Counted from the stretch's first letter, positions 42,898 through 53,243 are shown. The stretch is 64,000 bases of DNA from Mycobacterium sp. 852014-50255_SCH5639931 (GCF_001665605.1 NZ_LZSV01000035.1:248001-312000), one strand, 5' to 3'. Notes: generated by a model from the letters alone, not told the origin. A program made the numbers and translations.

Positions 42898-44295
42898 TCA
42901 AGCGTTTTGGATCCGGGCCCATGGTCGGGCCTCTTCGAGTTCGTAGGCCAGCTCGAGCAGTAGCGCCTCCTGCCCGATGTTGGTCGAGAACATCATGCCC
43001 ACCGGCATGCCTTCGTCGGACTGCGCCAACGGAAGTGAGATCGCCGGCTCGCCGGTGACGTTCTGCAGCGGGGTGAACGAGACCCAGTCGATCAGTCGCT
43101 CGATGACCTGGTGGTAGTCGGTGGGTGCCAGATAGCCGATGCGGGGCGTCTCGTCGGCGAGCGTCGGGGTCAGCACGACGTCGTAGGTACCGAAGAATTG
43201 TGCGGTACGCCTGCGGATTCGGCGCAGGCGCATGATCGCCAGCGGCAGCCGATGAATGTTGCGGGCGGTGTGTCGCTCCAGCCCGAGCGTCAGACTGTCC
43301 AGCCGGCCGCGGTCGAACGTCTTGCCGAACATGTGCCGCCCGCTGCGCACCTGGGCCAGCGCGAGAAATCCCCAGTAAAGGACGAAATCGTCGACGAAGC
43401 TGGCCGGCACCGGGGGCTCGTCGAGGTATTCGACGCGGTGCCCCAGCTCCTCGAGAAGGCCGGCGGACTTCAGCGCCAGCTCGCGCACCTGGGGGCTGCA
43501 GTCGCGTTGCACCGAACGGGTCAGCACGGCGATCCGCAGCCGCGGCCTGCCGGGCCCGGCGACGTCGCCGACCGGTGCCAGTTTCGGATTACGCCAAATT
43601 CGTTCGGCCTCCCGGTAGAACGCCGCCGTGTCACGCACCGAACGGGTCACCACACCGTTGGCGACGATGCCCACCGGCATCCGGCGCAGGTGGGCGTCCA
43701 GCGGTAGCCGCCCACGCGACGGCTTCAGCCCGACAAGCCCGTTGCAGGCGGCAGGGATGCGGATGGAGCCGCCGCCGTCGTTGGCGTGGGCGATCGGCAC
43801 CACGCCGGCGGCAACGAACGCAGCCGAGCCCGATGAGGATGCGCCGGCGCTGTAGTCGGTGTTCCACGGGTTGCGGACCGGCCCCAGCCGGGGGTGTTCG
43901 GCCGACGCGCTGAAACCGAATTCCGACAACTGCGTCTTGCCCACCGGGGCCAGCCCGGTGGCCAGGAACAACCGGGTGAATGCGCCGTCGGAGGTGGCAT
44001 TCCACGGCGTCCACGCGTCGGTGCCGTGCATCGTCGGCTGGCCGGCGATGTCGACGTTGTCCTTGAGGAACGTCGGGACGCCGTCGAAGAAGCCGTTCGC
44101 CGCCGGGGCGGTCCTGGCCTGCTGGAAGGCCGCATAGGCCAGGCCGTTGAGGATCGGATCGACGGCCTCGGTGCGGGCGATGGCGGCCTCGACCACCTCC
44201 GCCCTGCTGACCCAGCCGGCCTGTATCGCGTGGGCGAGGCCGACCGCGTCCAGATCACCGAGGGCGTCGTCACCGAACGCATGCACGTGTCGCAT
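42898..44295 (-). CDS. amiC: amidase (amidase signature family)
   Basis: 465 aa, homologue of Rv2888c. Ser-cisSer-Lys catalytic residues lie in VPTFLKDNVDIAG (Lys) and GASSSGSAAFVAAG with DGGGSIRIPAACNGLVGLKP (split). The physiological amide is unknown. The start is ATG 44295. It lies upstream-adjacent to the tsf end on the same strand, 32 bases apart, so read-through from rpsB-tsf is possible. Confidence 0.93.
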   Translation of the reverse strand: MRHVHAFGDDALGDLDAVGLAHAIQAGWVSRAEVVEAAIARTEAVDPILNGLAYAAFQQARTAPAANGFFDGVPTFLKDNVDIAGQPTMHGTDAWTPWNATSDGAFTRLFLATGLAPVGKTQLSEFGFSASAEHPRLGPVRNPWNTDYSAGASSSGSAAFVAAGVVPIAHANDGGGSIRIPAACNGLVGLKPSRGRLPLDAHLRRMPVGIVANGVVTRSVRDTAAFYREAERIWRNPKLAPVGDVAGPGRPRLRIAVLTRSVQRDCSPQVRELALKSAGLLEELGHRVEYLDEPPVPASFVDDFVLYWGFLALAQVRSGRHMFGKTFDRGRLDSLTLGLERHTARNIHRLPLAIMRLRRIRRRTAQFFGTYDVVLTPTLADETPRIGYLAPTDYHQVIERLIDWVSFTPLQNVTGEPAISLPLAQSDEGMPVGMMFSTNIGQEALLLELAYELEEARPWARIQNA

Positions 44296-44327
44296 GTAAC
44301 CGACGCTAGCCCGCGCCCGCGCGGGGC

Positions 44328-45143
44328 TTAGGCCTGGCCCACCTCGAAGCGCACGAACCGCGTCACCGTCACGCCGGCTTCGTCGAGCAGGGCCTTGACC
44401 GTCTTCTTGCTGTCGGACACCGAGGGCTGCTCCAGCAGCACGGAGTCCTTGAAGAAGCCGTTCAGCCGGCCTTCGACGATCTTGGGCAGCGCCTGCTCCG
44501 GCTTGCCCTCGGCCTTGGCCGTCTCCTCGGCGATGCGGCGCTCGCTGGCCACGACGTCCTCGGGGACGTCGTCGCGCGACAGGAAGCGCGCCTTGAGCGC
44601 GGCGATCTGCAGCGCGACCGAGTGCGCGGCCTCGACGTCGGAGCCGCTGTATTCCACCAGCACGCCGACAGCGGGTGGCAGGTCCGCCGCCCGCTTGTGC
44701 AGGTAGGCCTCGACGGTGCCGTCGAAGTACGCGACACGGCGCAACTCGAGCTTTTCGCCGATCTTGGCCGACAGGTCGGCGATGGCCTGCTCGACCGTCT
44801 TACCGCCCGTAGCGGCAGCCTTGAGCGCCTCGACATCGGTGGCCTTGGATTCGGAAGCCGCCGCGACGATGTCATCGGCGAGCTTCTGGAACTCGGCGTT
44901 CTTGGCGACGAAGTCGGTCTCGGAGTTCAGCTCGATCAGCGCGCCACCCTTGGCCGCGACCAGACCTTCGGCCGTGGCGCGCTCGGCGCGCTTACCGACG
45001 TCCTTGGCGCCCTTGATGCGCAACGCCTCGACGGCCTTGTCGAAGTCGCCGTCACTCTCGGCCAGCGCGTTCTTGCAGTCGAGCATGCCGGCGCCGGTGA
45101 GCTCCCGAAGCTTCTTGACGTCGGCGGCGGTGAAGTTGGCCAA
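44328..45143 (-). CDS. tsf: elongation factor Ts
   Basis: Guanine nucleotide exchange factor for EF-Tu. N-terminal [19 protein letters not shown] and core [14 protein letters not shown] are conserved; the C-terminal region has the long coiled-coil type segment [20 protein letters not shown]. 271 aa. It follows rpsB by 13 bases. Confidence 0.97.
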   Translation of the reverse strand: MANFTAADVKKLRELTGAGMLDCKNALAESDGDFDKAVEALRIKGAKDVGKRAERATAEGLVAAKGGALIELNSETDFVAKNAEFQKLADDIVAAASESKATDVEALKAAATGGKTVEQAIADLSAKIGEKLELRRVAYFDGTVEAYLHKRAADLPPAVGVLVEYSGSDVEAAHSVALQIAALKARFLSRDDVPEDVVASERRIAEETAKAEGKPEQALPKIVEGRLNGFFKDSVLLEQPSVSDSKKTVKALLDEAGVTVTRFVRFEVGQA

Positions 45144-45156
45144 TGATCAGCCTTCC

Positions 45157-45990
45157 TTAGGAGGGTTCAGGGGTCGATTCGGGTGCGCCCGCAGCGACAT
45201 CGGTGGGGGCGCTGGCAGCAGCGGAGGCCAGCAGTTCCTGCTCCCATTCGGGCAGCGGCTCGGCGGCCTCAACCTCGGGCTTGCCGTCGGTGCGGCCAAC
45301 GCCGGCGCGGGCCTGCAGGCCCTCGGCAACCGCGGAGGCGATCACCTTGGTCAGCAGCGCTGCCGAGCGGATCGCGTCGTCGTTCCCGGGGATCGGGTAG
45401 TCGACCTCGTCGGGGTCGCAGTTGGTGTCCAGGATCGCGATGACCGGGATGCCCAGCTTGCGGGCCTCGCCGACGGCGATGTGCTCTTTGTTCGTGTCGA
45501 CGACCCAGATCGCCGACGGCACCTTGGCCATGTCGCGGATACCGCCCAGGCTGCGCTCCAGCTTGTTCTTCTCCCGGGTCAGCATCAGGATTTCTTTCTT
45601 GGTGCGGCCCTCGAAGCCGCCGGTCTGCTCCATCGCCTCGAGCTCCTTGAGGCGCTGCAGGCGCTTGTGCACCGTGGAGAAGTTGGTCAGCATGCCGCCC
45701 AGCCAGCGCTGGTTCACGTAGGGCATGCCGACGCGGGTCGCCTCGGCCGCGACGGATTCCTGTGCCTGCTTCTTGGTGCCGACGAACATCACGCTGCCGC
45801 CGTGGGCGACGGTCTCCTTGACGAACTCGTACGCCTTGTCGATGTAGGTCAGCGTCTGCTGTAGGTCGATGATGTAGATGCCGTTGCGGTCGGTGAAGAT
45901 GAACCGCTTCATCTTGGGATTCCAACGACGGGTCTGGTGCCCGAAGTGAGTGCCGCTGTCCAGCAGCTGTTTCATGGTTACGACGGCCAT
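45157..45990 (-). CDS. rpsB: 30S ribosomal protein S2
   Basis: 277 aa from ATG 45990 ([19 protein letters not shown]). Family features: [30 protein letters not shown] and [17 protein letters not shown]. The C-terminal tail is acidic and Ala-rich, ending PESTPEPS, as in mycobacteria. Operon with tsf. An unusually structured leader lies upstream. Confidence 0.97.
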   Translation of the reverse strand: MAVVTMKQLLDSGTHFGHQTRRWNPKMKRFIFTDRNGIYIIDLQQTLTYIDKAYEFVKETVAHGGSVMFVGTKKQAQESVAAEATRVGMPYVNQRWLGGMLTNFSTVHKRLQRLKELEAMEQTGGFEGRTKKEILMLTREKNKLERSLGGIRDMAKVPSAIWVVDTNKEHIAVGEARKLGIPVIAILDTNCDPDEVDYPIPGNDDAIRSAALLTKVIASAVAEGLQARAGVGRTDGKPEVEAAEPLPEWEQELLASAAASAPTDVAAGAPESTPEPS

Positions 45991-46251
45991 GCTCGTGCCT
46001 AACTTGTGTCGGTTGTCGCCCGGCATCGGGTGAAGCCGGGCCCTGGCGCCTGCTGCGATGCCGGACCCTGTTAAGGGACCGCCCGGCATGCGATGCGAAC
46101 TCCTTGTGGAACGGGAGACGCGGGGCGGACGCGCGAAGTCAGCCCGCGAACGAGCTGCGACCAGGAGTTTACACCGACTCAGCTGGTGGTTTTGCACAGC
46201 ACCGACCCGCCCTGAGTGGTGTGGGCGCAGGCGGGGCAATGAACTGAGCCG
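45991..46251 (-). promoter_or_regulatory. structured leader and probable promoter of rpsB-tsf
   Basis: On the minus strand TAAACT (46171-46166) is a good -10 element, giving a leader of roughly 170 bases. The leader contains two stable hairpins: GCCCGGC/GCCGGGC (46018-46024 with 46035-46041), and ATGCCGG/CCGGCAT (46058-46064 with 46083-46089) enclosing CCCT/AGGG. Such a leader could mediate feedback by S2, as known in other bacteria. No -35 hexamer stands out. Confidence 0.4.
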
Positions 46252-46746
46252 ATGCGACGGGTTTTGCGGCTGATGCTGTGCCTGGCGGTGCTCAGCGCGG
46301 TGCCGGCGGTTGCGGACGACGCTCGCCTGGATTGGCCGTTGCGCCCGCCCCCGGCCGTCGCCCGCGGATTCGACGCCCCGTCACCGAACTGGAAACCCGG
46401 GCATCGGGGCGTGGATCTGCCCGGGGCTGCAGGTCAGCCGGTGTATGCGGCGGGCACCGCCACCGTGGTGTTCGCCGGGCAGCTGGCGGGGCGGCCGGTG
46501 GTTTCGCTGGCCCACCCGGGCGGGCTGCGCACCAGCTACGAGCCGGTCCGGGCGGCTGTTCGGGTGGGCCAGCCGGTAACGGCCCAGACCGTGATCGGCG
46601 AGCTGGTGGCCGGCCATCCCGGCTGCCGGGCCGCGGCGTGCCTGCACTGGGGCGCGATGTGGGGTCCGGCGTCGGGCGCCCACTATGTGGATCCGCTGGG
46701 TTTGGTGAAGTCGACGCCGATCCGGCTCAAGCCGCTGCAGGGATGA
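46252..46746 (+). CDS. M23-family peptidase (LytM domain), exported
   Basis: 164 aa with a signal peptide ending SAVPAVADD. The M23 fold has [26 protein letters not shown] (first zinc ligands His and Asp) and CLHWGAMWG; the usual HxH of the family is reduced to a single His here. Homologue of Rv2891, which is longer. It probably trims or regulates peptidoglycan, with activity uncertain. Confidence 0.82.
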   Translation: MRRVLRLMLCLAVLSAVPAVADDARLDWPLRPPPAVARGFDAPSPNWKPGHRGVDLPGAAGQPVYAAGTATVVFAGQLAGRPVVSLAHPGGLRTSYEPVRAAVRVGQPVTAQTVIGELVAGHPGCRAAACLHWGAMWGPASGAHYVDPLGLVKSTPIRLKPLQG

Positions 46747-46755
46747 GGGCGGGCG

Positions 46756-47661
46756 TCATGCCCGCGGGTGGGCCTGATCATGCACCGCCCGCAACCGCGA
46801 GACGGCGACATGGGTGTAGAGCTGGGTGGTCGCCAGGCTCGAATGGCCGAGCAGTTCCTGCACGACGCGCAGGTCGGCGCCGCCTTCCAGCAGGTGCGTG
46901 GCCGCGCTGTGCCGCAGGCCGTGCGGCCCCATGTCGGGCGCGCCGTCCACCGCCGACACCGTCTCGTGCACGACGGTGCGGGCCTGGCGGACGTCGAGCC
47001 GCCGCCCTCGCGCACCCAGCAGCAGCGCCGGCCCCGACTCGGCGGCCACCAGGGCGGGCCGCCCCTCGTCCAGCCAGGCGCGCAGCGCCTCGGCGGCCGG
47101 TGTCCCGAACGGCACGGTGCGCTGCTTGTTGCCCTTACCCAATACCCGGATCAGCCGATGCCCGGCGTCCACATCGTCGAGGTCCAGGCCGCACAGTTCG
47201 CTCACGCGGATCCCGGTGGCATACAGCATCTCGACGATCAGCCGGTCCCGCAATGCCATCGGATCACCTTGTTGGGCACCGGATTTCGCGGCAGCCATCG
47301 CGTCGAGAGCCTGGTCTTGGCGCAGCACCGCCGGCAGGGTGCGGTGCGCCTTGGGCACCTGCAGCCGGACCGCCGGGTCCGCGGCCAGCAGGCCGCGCCG
47401 CGCGGCCCAAGCGGTGAACGCCTTGACCGCCGAGGTGCGACGGGCCAGCGTCGTGCGGGCCGCGCCGGCGGCCCCCGAGGCCGACAACCACGAGCGCAAG
47501 AGCGGCAGGCTCAATCTGTCCAGCCCGGCGCCGCGGTCGTCGAGAAAGGTCAGCAGCGAGCGCACGTCGCCGAGGTAGGCCCGACGGGTGTGCGCTGACC
47601 GGCCGCATTGCAGCGACAGGTATTCGTCGAACTCCTCGAGGATCGATTCGCTGTCCGGCAC
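46756..47661 (-). CDS. xerC: site-specific tyrosine recombinase XerC
   Basis: Resolves chromosome dimers together with XerD. N-terminal SAM-like core-binding domain (residues 1-90), then the catalytic domain with [15 protein letters not shown] (Arg), [29 protein letters not shown] (His-x2-Arg), [15 protein letters not shown] (His and the Tyr nucleophile). 301 aa, complete. Convergent with the M23 peptidase gene. Confidence 0.95.
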   Translation of the reverse strand: MPDSESILEEFDEYLSLQCGRSAHTRRAYLGDVRSLLTFLDDRGAGLDRLSLPLLRSWLSASGAAGAARTTLARRTSAVKAFTAWAARRGLLAADPAVRLQVPKAHRTLPAVLRQDQALDAMAAAKSGAQQGDPMALRDRLIVEMLYATGIRVSELCGLDLDDVDAGHRLIRVLGKGNKQRTVPFGTPAAEALRAWLDEGRPALVAAESGPALLLGARGRRLDVRQARTVVHETVSAVDGAPDMGPHGLRHSAATHLLEGGADLRVVQELLGHSSLATTQLYTHVAVSRLRAVHDQAHPRA

Positions 47662-47694
47662 TCCCCCACGCTCGCAGACATGGGCGGGCGGTTG

Positions 47695-48858
47695 TCAGTC
47701 GACGCGCCGAAGTGTGTCCGGGGTGAGATCTTCGAGATGGGGATATCCGTCGACGGCCATGATCAGGTCGGCTTCGGCCAGCATCATCCGCAGCACGTGC
47801 ACGATGCCGTCGACCCCGCCGAGCGCCAGGCCGTACGCGTACGGGCGGCCGATGCCCACCGCGGTCGCGCCCAGCGCGAGCGCCTTGACGATGTCGGCAC
47901 CGCCGCGGACCCCGGAGTCGAACAGCACCGGAAGACCGTCGACGGCCTCGACCACGCCAGGCAGGCAATCGAGCGCGGGCAGGCCGCCGTTAGCCTGCCG
48001 GCCACCGTGGTTGGAGCAGTAGATACCGTCGACGCCGCCGTCCTTGGCGCGCCGGGCGTCGTCGGGATGGCAGATGCCCTTGATGATGAGCGGCAGCTTG
48101 GTCAGCGACCGCAGCCAGGGAAGGTCGTCCCACGTCAACGGATTGCCGAACGTCGTGATCCACTGAAGCACAGTGGCTTGCGGGTCCTCCTCGGGCGGCC
48201 GCTGCAGGCCGGCGCGAAAGACCGGATCGCTGGTGTAGTTGCTCAGGCACAATCCCCGCAACTGCGGAAAGTTGGCCGTGGTGAGGTCGCGCGGGCGCCA
48301 ACCGGGAATCCAGGTGTCGAGCGTGACGACGATGCCCTTGTAGCCGGCGGCCTCCGCCCGCTGCACCAGGCTGGCGGCGAGCTCGCGATTCTTTGGCGTG
48401 TAGAGCTGGAAAAAGCCGGGGGTGTCGCCGAACTGGGCGGCGACGTCTTCCAACGGGTCGGCGGTCAGGGTGGAAACGACCATCGGGACGCCGGTGGCCG
48501 CTGCGGCTTGCGCGGTGGCCAGGTCGCCGTGGCCGTCTTGAGCACAGATGCCGATGACGCCGATCGGGGCCATGAACACCGGCGACGGCAGCGTCAGGCC
48601 GAACATCTCCACCGACAGGTCGCGCTCGGCGGCGCCGACGAACATGCGGGGCATCAAGCCCCAGCCGTCGAAGGCCTCGCGATTGGCCCGCTGGGTGCGC
48701 TCGTCGCCGGCACCACCGGTGACGTAGGACCACACCGACGGCGACATGGCCCGCTCGGCCCGGGCTTCCAGCTCCGCGAAGGCCATCGGCAGCGCGGGCG
48801 CGATCCCGCCCAGGCCCTTGAAGTAGATCTCGTTCTGGTAGTCCCCGAAATGCGCCAT
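47695..48858 (-). CDS. FMN-dependent alpha-hydroxy-acid oxidase (lactate 2-monooxygenase type)
   Basis: 387 aa. FMN-binding TIM barrel: the catalytic SNHGGRQ (His and Arg), [26 protein letters not shown] and [13 protein letters not shown]. The N terminus and overall length resemble mycobacterial lactate 2-monooxygenase more than LldD. It would oxidise lactate or a related 2-hydroxy acid. It stands between xerC and viuB, where M. tuberculosis has no such gene as I recall, so it is an accessory insertion or a retained ancestral gene. Confidence 0.88.
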   Translation of the reverse strand: MAHFGDYQNEIYFKGLGGIAPALPMAFAELEARAERAMSPSVWSYVTGGAGDERTQRANREAFDGWGLMPRMFVGAAERDLSVEMFGLTLPSPVFMAPIGVIGICAQDGHGDLATAQAAAATGVPMVVSTLTADPLEDVAAQFGDTPGFFQLYTPKNRELAASLVQRAEAAGYKGIVVTLDTWIPGWRPRDLTTANFPQLRGLCLSNYTSDPVFRAGLQRPPEEDPQATVLQWITTFGNPLTWDDLPWLRSLTKLPLIIKGICHPDDARRAKDGGVDGIYCSNHGGRQANGGLPALDCLPGVVEAVDGLPVLFDSGVRGGADIVKALALGATAVGIGRPYAYGLALGGVDGIVHVLRMMLAEADLIMAVDGYPHLEDLTPDTLRRVD

Positions 48859-48900
48859 GGGAGTAGAGGATGCCAGCCGGCGTTCAAGCCGACGAATCCG

Positions 48901-49752
48901 CTAGGAGGCCCCGGCCTCCGCCTCGGCCAGTTCCTTCTTCCATTGCCGGAACGTCTCTTCGGTGCGCCCGCGACGCCAGTAACCCGAGATGGACGACGCC
49001 CACTTCGCGTCCACGCCGCGCTCCTTGCGGATGTAGGGCCGCAGATTGTGCATGACGCTTTGCGCCTCGCCGTGAATGAAGACGTGCACCTGACCGGGCA
49101 GCCACGGCGTGGTGGTGACCGCCTCGATGAGCGGGGCGTGGTCGCCCGCGCGGTCCTCGGGGACCAGATCGGCCCGCCCGCCGCGATAGACCCAATGCAC
49201 CTCGACGCCTTCCGGCGCGGTCAGCGGAATCTCGTCTTCCTGGCCCGCTACCTCAATGAACGCCTTGCCAACGGCGCTGGGGGGCAACGCCTCCAGCGCC
49301 GCGGCGATGGCCGGAAGCGCCGATTCGTCGCCGGCCAGCAGATGCCAATCGGCGGCGGGATCAGGTGTGTAGGCACCGCCGGGGCCCATCAGGTAGATCC
49401 GCTGGCCGGGCTGAGCCGCCGCGGCCCATTGGCCCGCGATCCCGTGCTCGCCGTGCACCACGATGTTCAGCGTGATTTCGCCGGCCGCCGCGTCCACGTG
49501 CCGGACGGTCATGGTCCGGACCGACGGCCTCTTCTCGGGGGGGAGGCCGGCGAAGCTGTCCAGGGTCAGCGGCTGGGGCAGGTCCGCGACGTCGACGTCA
49601 TCGGCGACGAACGCCAACTTGACGTAGGAGTCGGTGAATTTGCTGGGCACGAAGGCGTCGAAGTCCTTGCTGCCCAGCACGACCGCGACCATGTGCGGTG
49701 TGAGCTCCTTGGTATCGACAACCTCGAAGCGTTGCAAAGGTCGACCCGCCAC
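48901..49752 (-). CDS. viuB: siderophore-interacting protein / ferric reductase (ViuB family)
   Basis: FAD-dependent protein that reduces ferric siderophores in the cytoplasm to release iron. RTMTVRHVDAAAGEI (FAD-binding RxYxxR-like region) and FVIHGEHGIAGQWA-type motif (here VVHGEHGIAGQWA), GDESALPAIAAAL and ISGYWRRGRTEE at the C terminus. GTG 49752 has AGGAGG upstream and gives 283 aa, the length of Rv2895c. Confidence 0.9.
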   Translation of the reverse strand: MAGRPLQRFEVVDTKELTPHMVAVVLGSKDFDAFVPSKFTDSYVKLAFVADDVDVADLPQPLTLDSFAGLPPEKRPSVRTMTVRHVDAAAGEITLNIVVHGEHGIAGQWAAAAQPGQRIYLMGPGGAYTPDPAADWHLLAGDESALPAIAAALEALPPSAVGKAFIEVAGQEDEIPLTAPEGVEVHWVYRGGRADLVPEDRAGDHAPLIEAVTTTPWLPGQVHVFIHGEAQSVMHNLRPYIRKERGVDAKWASSISGYWRRGRTEETFRQWKKELAEAEAGAS

Positions 49753-49784
49753 TTGTCCTCCTGTCCCCGCCCGACACCCGTCGA

Positions 49785-50951
49785 CTATACGAGCCGCGTC
49801 GTCGATGCAGCTTGACCCGTTGCGGCCCGGAAAAGTCGCCACTTGCCCTCGCGGCGCTGCACCAACCCGGCCAGCTCAAGGATCGCCAGCGGCCCCAACA
49901 CCCGCTCGGGCGCCAGCCCCGACGCGACCGCGAGTTGCTCGACGGTGGCGGCGCCGCGGCCCGGCAGCGCCTCGTACACCCGGCGCTCGTCGTCGCTGAG
50001 CCCGTCGAGCGCCGTCGCCGGGCGCGGTTCCTCGGCCGCCAGCTCGCCGATGCGGCCGATCAGCTCGACGACGTGGTCGGCCCGGGTCACCAGTTCGGCG
50101 CCGTTGCGCAGCAGCGCATGGCACCCGGCCGACGCGGACGACGTCACGGGCCCGGGCACGGCGGCCACCACCCGGCCCAGCGCCCTCGCCCAGGCGGCAG
50201 TGTTCGCGGCGCCGCTGCGCAGGCCGGCTTCCACCACCACCGCGGCCCCCGCGACGGCGGCCACCAGGCGATTGCGGGTCAGGAATCGGTGGCGGGCCGG
50301 CCGGACACCGGGCGGGTATTCGGTGAAGAGCAGCCCGTGTTGCCCCACGCGGTGCAGCAACGCCGCGTGGCCACCCGGATACGGAATGTCGAGCCCGCCG
50401 GCGAGAACGGCCACGGTGATTCCGTCCGCGTTCAGCACCGCCCGGTGCGCCGCGCCGTCGATGCCGTAGGCGCCACCGGAGACGACCGCGACCTCGCGTT
50501 GCGCCAGCCCCGCCGCAAGGTCCTCGGCCACCTGCTCGCCATACGCCGTCGCCGCCCGTGTGCCCACCACGGCGGCGGCGCGGTGCGCGACCTCGTCGAG
50601 CCGGGTCGTGCCCTGCGCCCACAACACCATCGGCGCCCCGCCGCGAGCTTTCGCCGGGAGATTCCCGAACGCGGCGAACGCCAGCAGCGGCCACTCGTCG
50701 TCGTCGGGGGTGATCAACCGTCCGCCCCGGCGGGCGAGCAGCTCGAGGTCGGCGGCGGCGCAGTCGATTTCGCGCCGCGCTTCGGTGTGCCGCGCCAGGC
50801 CGTCGTCCACCAGTCCACGGCGGACCCGGTCGGCCGCCTCCACCGGACCAACACATCGCACCAGGCTGGCGAGCTCGGCGCAGGGCGGCTCGGCCACCCG
50901 GGACAGGTATGCCCACGCGCGCAGCACGGGACCGTCGACCGCGGTCAGCAT
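49785..50951 (-). CDS. dprA: DNA-processing protein DprA
   Basis: Binds single-stranded DNA and loads RecA. The Rossmann-like core is AAVVGTRAATAYGEQ, VVSGGAYGIDGAAHRAVL, AVLAGGLDIPYPGGHA, EYPPGVRP, RFLTRNRLVAAV and VVVEAGLRSGAANTA. A C-terminal winged-helix part (EQLAVASGLAPERVLGPLA) follows. 388 aa from ATG 50951. It forms a group with the comM-like and yraN genes. Confidence 0.93.
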   Translation of the reverse strand: MLTAVDGPVLRAWAYLSRVAEPPCAELASLVRCVGPVEAADRVRRGLVDDGLARHTEARREIDCAAADLELLARRGGRLITPDDDEWPLLAFAAFGNLPAKARGGAPMVLWAQGTTRLDEVAHRAAAVVGTRAATAYGEQVAEDLAAGLAQREVAVVSGGAYGIDGAAHRAVLNADGITVAVLAGGLDIPYPGGHAALLHRVGQHGLLFTEYPPGVRPARHRFLTRNRLVAAVAGAAVVVEAGLRSGAANTAAWARALGRVVAAVPGPVTSSASAGCHALLRNGAELVTRADHVVELIGRIGELAAEEPRPATALDGLSDDERRVYEALPGRGAATVEQLAVASGLAPERVLGPLAILELAGLVQRREGKWRLFRAATGQAASTTRLV

Positions 50952-51064
50952 CGCCGGGCTCCGGGGTCCAAGAATTCGCCAAGGATCCGTATAGCCCCGT
51001 ACGCGAATGTGTTGTCGTCGACCCCCATTCGGCATCGCGCCGCCGGCAAGGAACGGAGCGAACA

Positions 51065-51340
51065 ATGATCGTCTGCCAGCCGACCCAGCTCGCCGCGCCC
51101 GCCCGCCCCGTAAACCCGTGGGCGATCGCGGCGTTCGCTTTGAGCCTGGTCAGTTGGTGCGGCTTGCCCATTCCCATCTTGAGCGGCGCCCTCGCGTCCG
51201 TGGCGCTGCGCGACATGGAACAGCGCGGCGAGGGCGGCCGCGCGATGGCCCAGTTCGCCAGGGCGTTCGCCGTCCTGGTGACCGTCGCGATTGCGGTCCG
51301 GGGCGGGCACAACGACTGGCTGACGAAGGCGTACTGGTGA
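51065..51340 (+). CDS. small DUF4190-type membrane protein
   Basis: 91 aa from ATG 51065, with AAGGAA upstream. Two membrane helices: NPWAIAAFALSLVSWCG and the ILSGALASVALRDMEQRGEGGR loop followed by AFAVLVTVAIAV. The pattern (helix, glycine-rich turn, ALRDIxxxxExGR, helix) is that of DUF4190. It sits on the opposite strand between dprA and the comM-like gene. Function unknown. Confidence 0.75.
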   Translation: MIVCQPTQLAAPARPVNPWAIAAFALSLVSWCGLPIPILSGALASVALRDMEQRGEGGRAMAQFARAFAVLVTVAIAVRGGHNDWLTKAYW

Positions 51341-51354
51341 CCCGGGTCCGGCGC

Positions 51355-52866
51355 TCATCGCCGCGCTCCCGGCTGCCGGAAGCTGAGCGCGGCCGCGACC
51401 TCCGCGGGTCCGGGCGATACCCCGCCGGCCAAGTCGGCCAGGCTCCACGCGACCCGCAGGGTGCGGTCCAGGCCGCGGATGCTGAGCAGCCCCCGGTCCA
51501 GCGCTTGCTGTAGCGGCGTCATCGCGGCGTTGCCGGGCCGGAACTTGCGGCGCAACAGCACCCCGCTCACTTCGGCGTTGGTACGGAATCCGTGCGGCAG
51601 CCACCGCTCGGCCGCGGCCGCGCGGGCCTGCGCCACCCGCTGGCGAACATGTGCCGTCGATTCGGCTTCGGTGCCCGCGAAGGCGCCCGCGCGCACCGCA
51701 TGCATCTCCACCCGCAGGTCCACCCGGTCGAGCAGCGGCCCGGACAGCTTGCCCAGATAGCGACGCTTGGCCGCCGCCGCGCAAATGCAGTCCTGCGGAT
51801 CGGCGGGCGCGCACGGGCACAGGTTGGCCGCCAACACCAGCTGGAACCGGGCCGGGTAACAGGCCACCCCATCGCGTCGGGCGAGCCGAATCTCCCCGTC
51901 TTCCAATGGCGTTCGCAATGCCTCGAGCGCGCTGACGCTGATTTCGGCGCATTCGTCGAGGAAGAGCACCCCACGGTGCGCGCGGCTGACCGCGCCCGGG
52001 CGCGCCATGCCTGAACCGCCGCCGACGAGCGCCGCCACGCTGGAGCTGTGATGTGGCGCAACGAACGGCGGCGTGGTGATCAGCGGCGTGTCCCCCGACA
52101 GCAGCCCGGCCACGGAGTGGATTGCGGTGACTTCCAGCGACTCGCTGTCCGACAGCGGCGGTAACAGGCCCGGAAGCCGTTGCGCGAGCATGGTTTTGCC
52201 GACGCCCGGCGGGCCGGTGAGCATGAGGTGATGCGACCCGGCGGCGGCGACCTCCACCGCGAAGCGCGCCTGCGTCTGCCCCACCACATCGGAGAGATCC
52301 GCCGAGGCCTCGAGTGGGGTGGCCGTCGCGGTGATCCTGTTGACCAGAGCGGCGGACCCGCTGAGCCACTTCTGCAGCTGCCCCAGCGTGCGCACGCCCC
52401 AGACGTCGATGCCGTCGACCAGGCTGGCCTCGGCCAGGTTGTCCACCGGGACGACGACGGCCGGCCAGCCGTCGCGTTTGGCGGCCAGCACCGCCGGCAG
52501 TACGCCGCGCACCGGACGGACCCGTCCGTCCAGCGACAGCTCCCCCAGCAGCACCGTCTTCTCCAGGCGGTCCCACGGGTTCTTCCGTTGCGCCGACAGG
52601 ACGGCAGCGGCCAGGGCGATGTCGTAGACGGAGCCCATCTTGGGCAGCGTCGCCGGGGACAGCGCCAGCGTGAGCCGCGCCATCGGCCAGCTGTTGCCGC
52701 AATTGGCGACCGCCGCCCTGACCCGGTCACGGGACTCCTGCAGGGCGGCGTCGGGCAGACCCACCAGATGCACGCCCGGCAGTCCGGACGCGATGTCGGC
52801 TTCGATCTCCACGATTTGGCCGTCCACCCCGCGCACGGCGACCGAGAACGCGCGACCCAGCGCCAT
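51355..52866 (-). CDS. YifB/ComM-family AAA+ ATPase (Mg-chelatase-like)
   Basis: 503 aa, the same length as Rv2897c. An N-terminal Lon-protease-like domain (SGLPGVHLVGLPDAALQESR, VLLGELSLDG) precedes an AAA+ module: Walker A GPPGVGKTM, Walker B LFLDECAEI, and the C-terminal region with a Cys cluster (NLCPCAPADPQDCICAA). ComM proteins act as branch-migration helicases in recombination. ATG 52866 shares one base with the yraN stop. Confidence 0.92.
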   Translation of the reverse strand: MALGRAFSVAVRGVDGQIVEIEADIASGLPGVHLVGLPDAALQESRDRVRAAVANCGNSWPMARLTLALSPATLPKMGSVYDIALAAAVLSAQRKNPWDRLEKTVLLGELSLDGRVRPVRGVLPAVLAAKRDGWPAVVVPVDNLAEASLVDGIDVWGVRTLGQLQKWLSGSAALVNRITATATPLEASADLSDVVGQTQARFAVEVAAAGSHHLMLTGPPGVGKTMLAQRLPGLLPPLSDSESLEVTAIHSVAGLLSGDTPLITTPPFVAPHHSSSVAALVGGGSGMARPGAVSRAHRGVLFLDECAEISVSALEALRTPLEDGEIRLARRDGVACYPARFQLVLAANLCPCAPADPQDCICAAAAKRRYLGKLSGPLLDRVDLRVEMHAVRAGAFAGTEAESTAHVRQRVAQARAAAAERWLPHGFRTNAEVSGVLLRRKFRPGNAAMTPLQQALDRGLLSIRGLDRTLRVAWSLADLAGGVSPGPAEVAAALSFRQPGARR

Positions 52867-53243
52867 CAGCCGATCCCTTGCAGATGGGTGATCTCCGGTG
52901 TGCGCCGGCGACCGATCCGCACCCGGATCACGTCGATCCGTAGCGCCGCCCAGCGCTCGTCCTGGCCGGCCAGCCACAGGCCGGCGAGTCGGCGCAGCCG
53001 GCGAACCTTACGCTCGGTGACCGCGTACGCCAGCCCGCCGTAGCCGTCCCCGGTACGGGTTTTCACCTCGACGAACACCACCGTGCGGATGGCCTCGTCG
53101 CAGGCGATGACGTCGAGTTCGCCGTAGCGGCAGCGCCAGTTACGTTGCAGGATCGACAATCCCATCCTCTTCAGGTGATCCACGGCGAGCGCCTCACCCA
53201 TCGCCCCGAGTTGGGCCCGAGTCAAAGTCGTTTCGGTCGTCAT
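52866..53243 (-). CDS. YraN-family predicted endonuclease-like protein
   Basis: 125 aa. UPF0102 family: GAMGEALAVDHLKRMGLSIL, then the nuclease-like core GELDVIACDEAIRTVVFVEVKTR (Asp and ExK residues). Overlaps the comM-like gene start (TGATG), so translation is coupled. Usually grouped with ComM and DprA. Confidence 0.9.
   Translation of the reverse strand: MTTETTLTRAQLGAMGEALAVDHLKRMGLSILQRNWRCRYGELDVIACDEAIRTVVFVEVKTRTGDGYGGLAYAVTERKVRRLRRLAGLWLAGQDERWAALRIDVIRVRIGRRRTPEITHLQGIG

Noticed and set aside
46278-47417. 379-codon plus-strand frame overlapping the M23 peptidase and xerC
   Set aside because: Runs through two real genes in other frames; highly biased composition.
47608-49815. 735-codon plus-strand frame opposite the FMN oxidase and viuB
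   Set aside because: Antisense shadow of two recognised genes; no start signal or domain.
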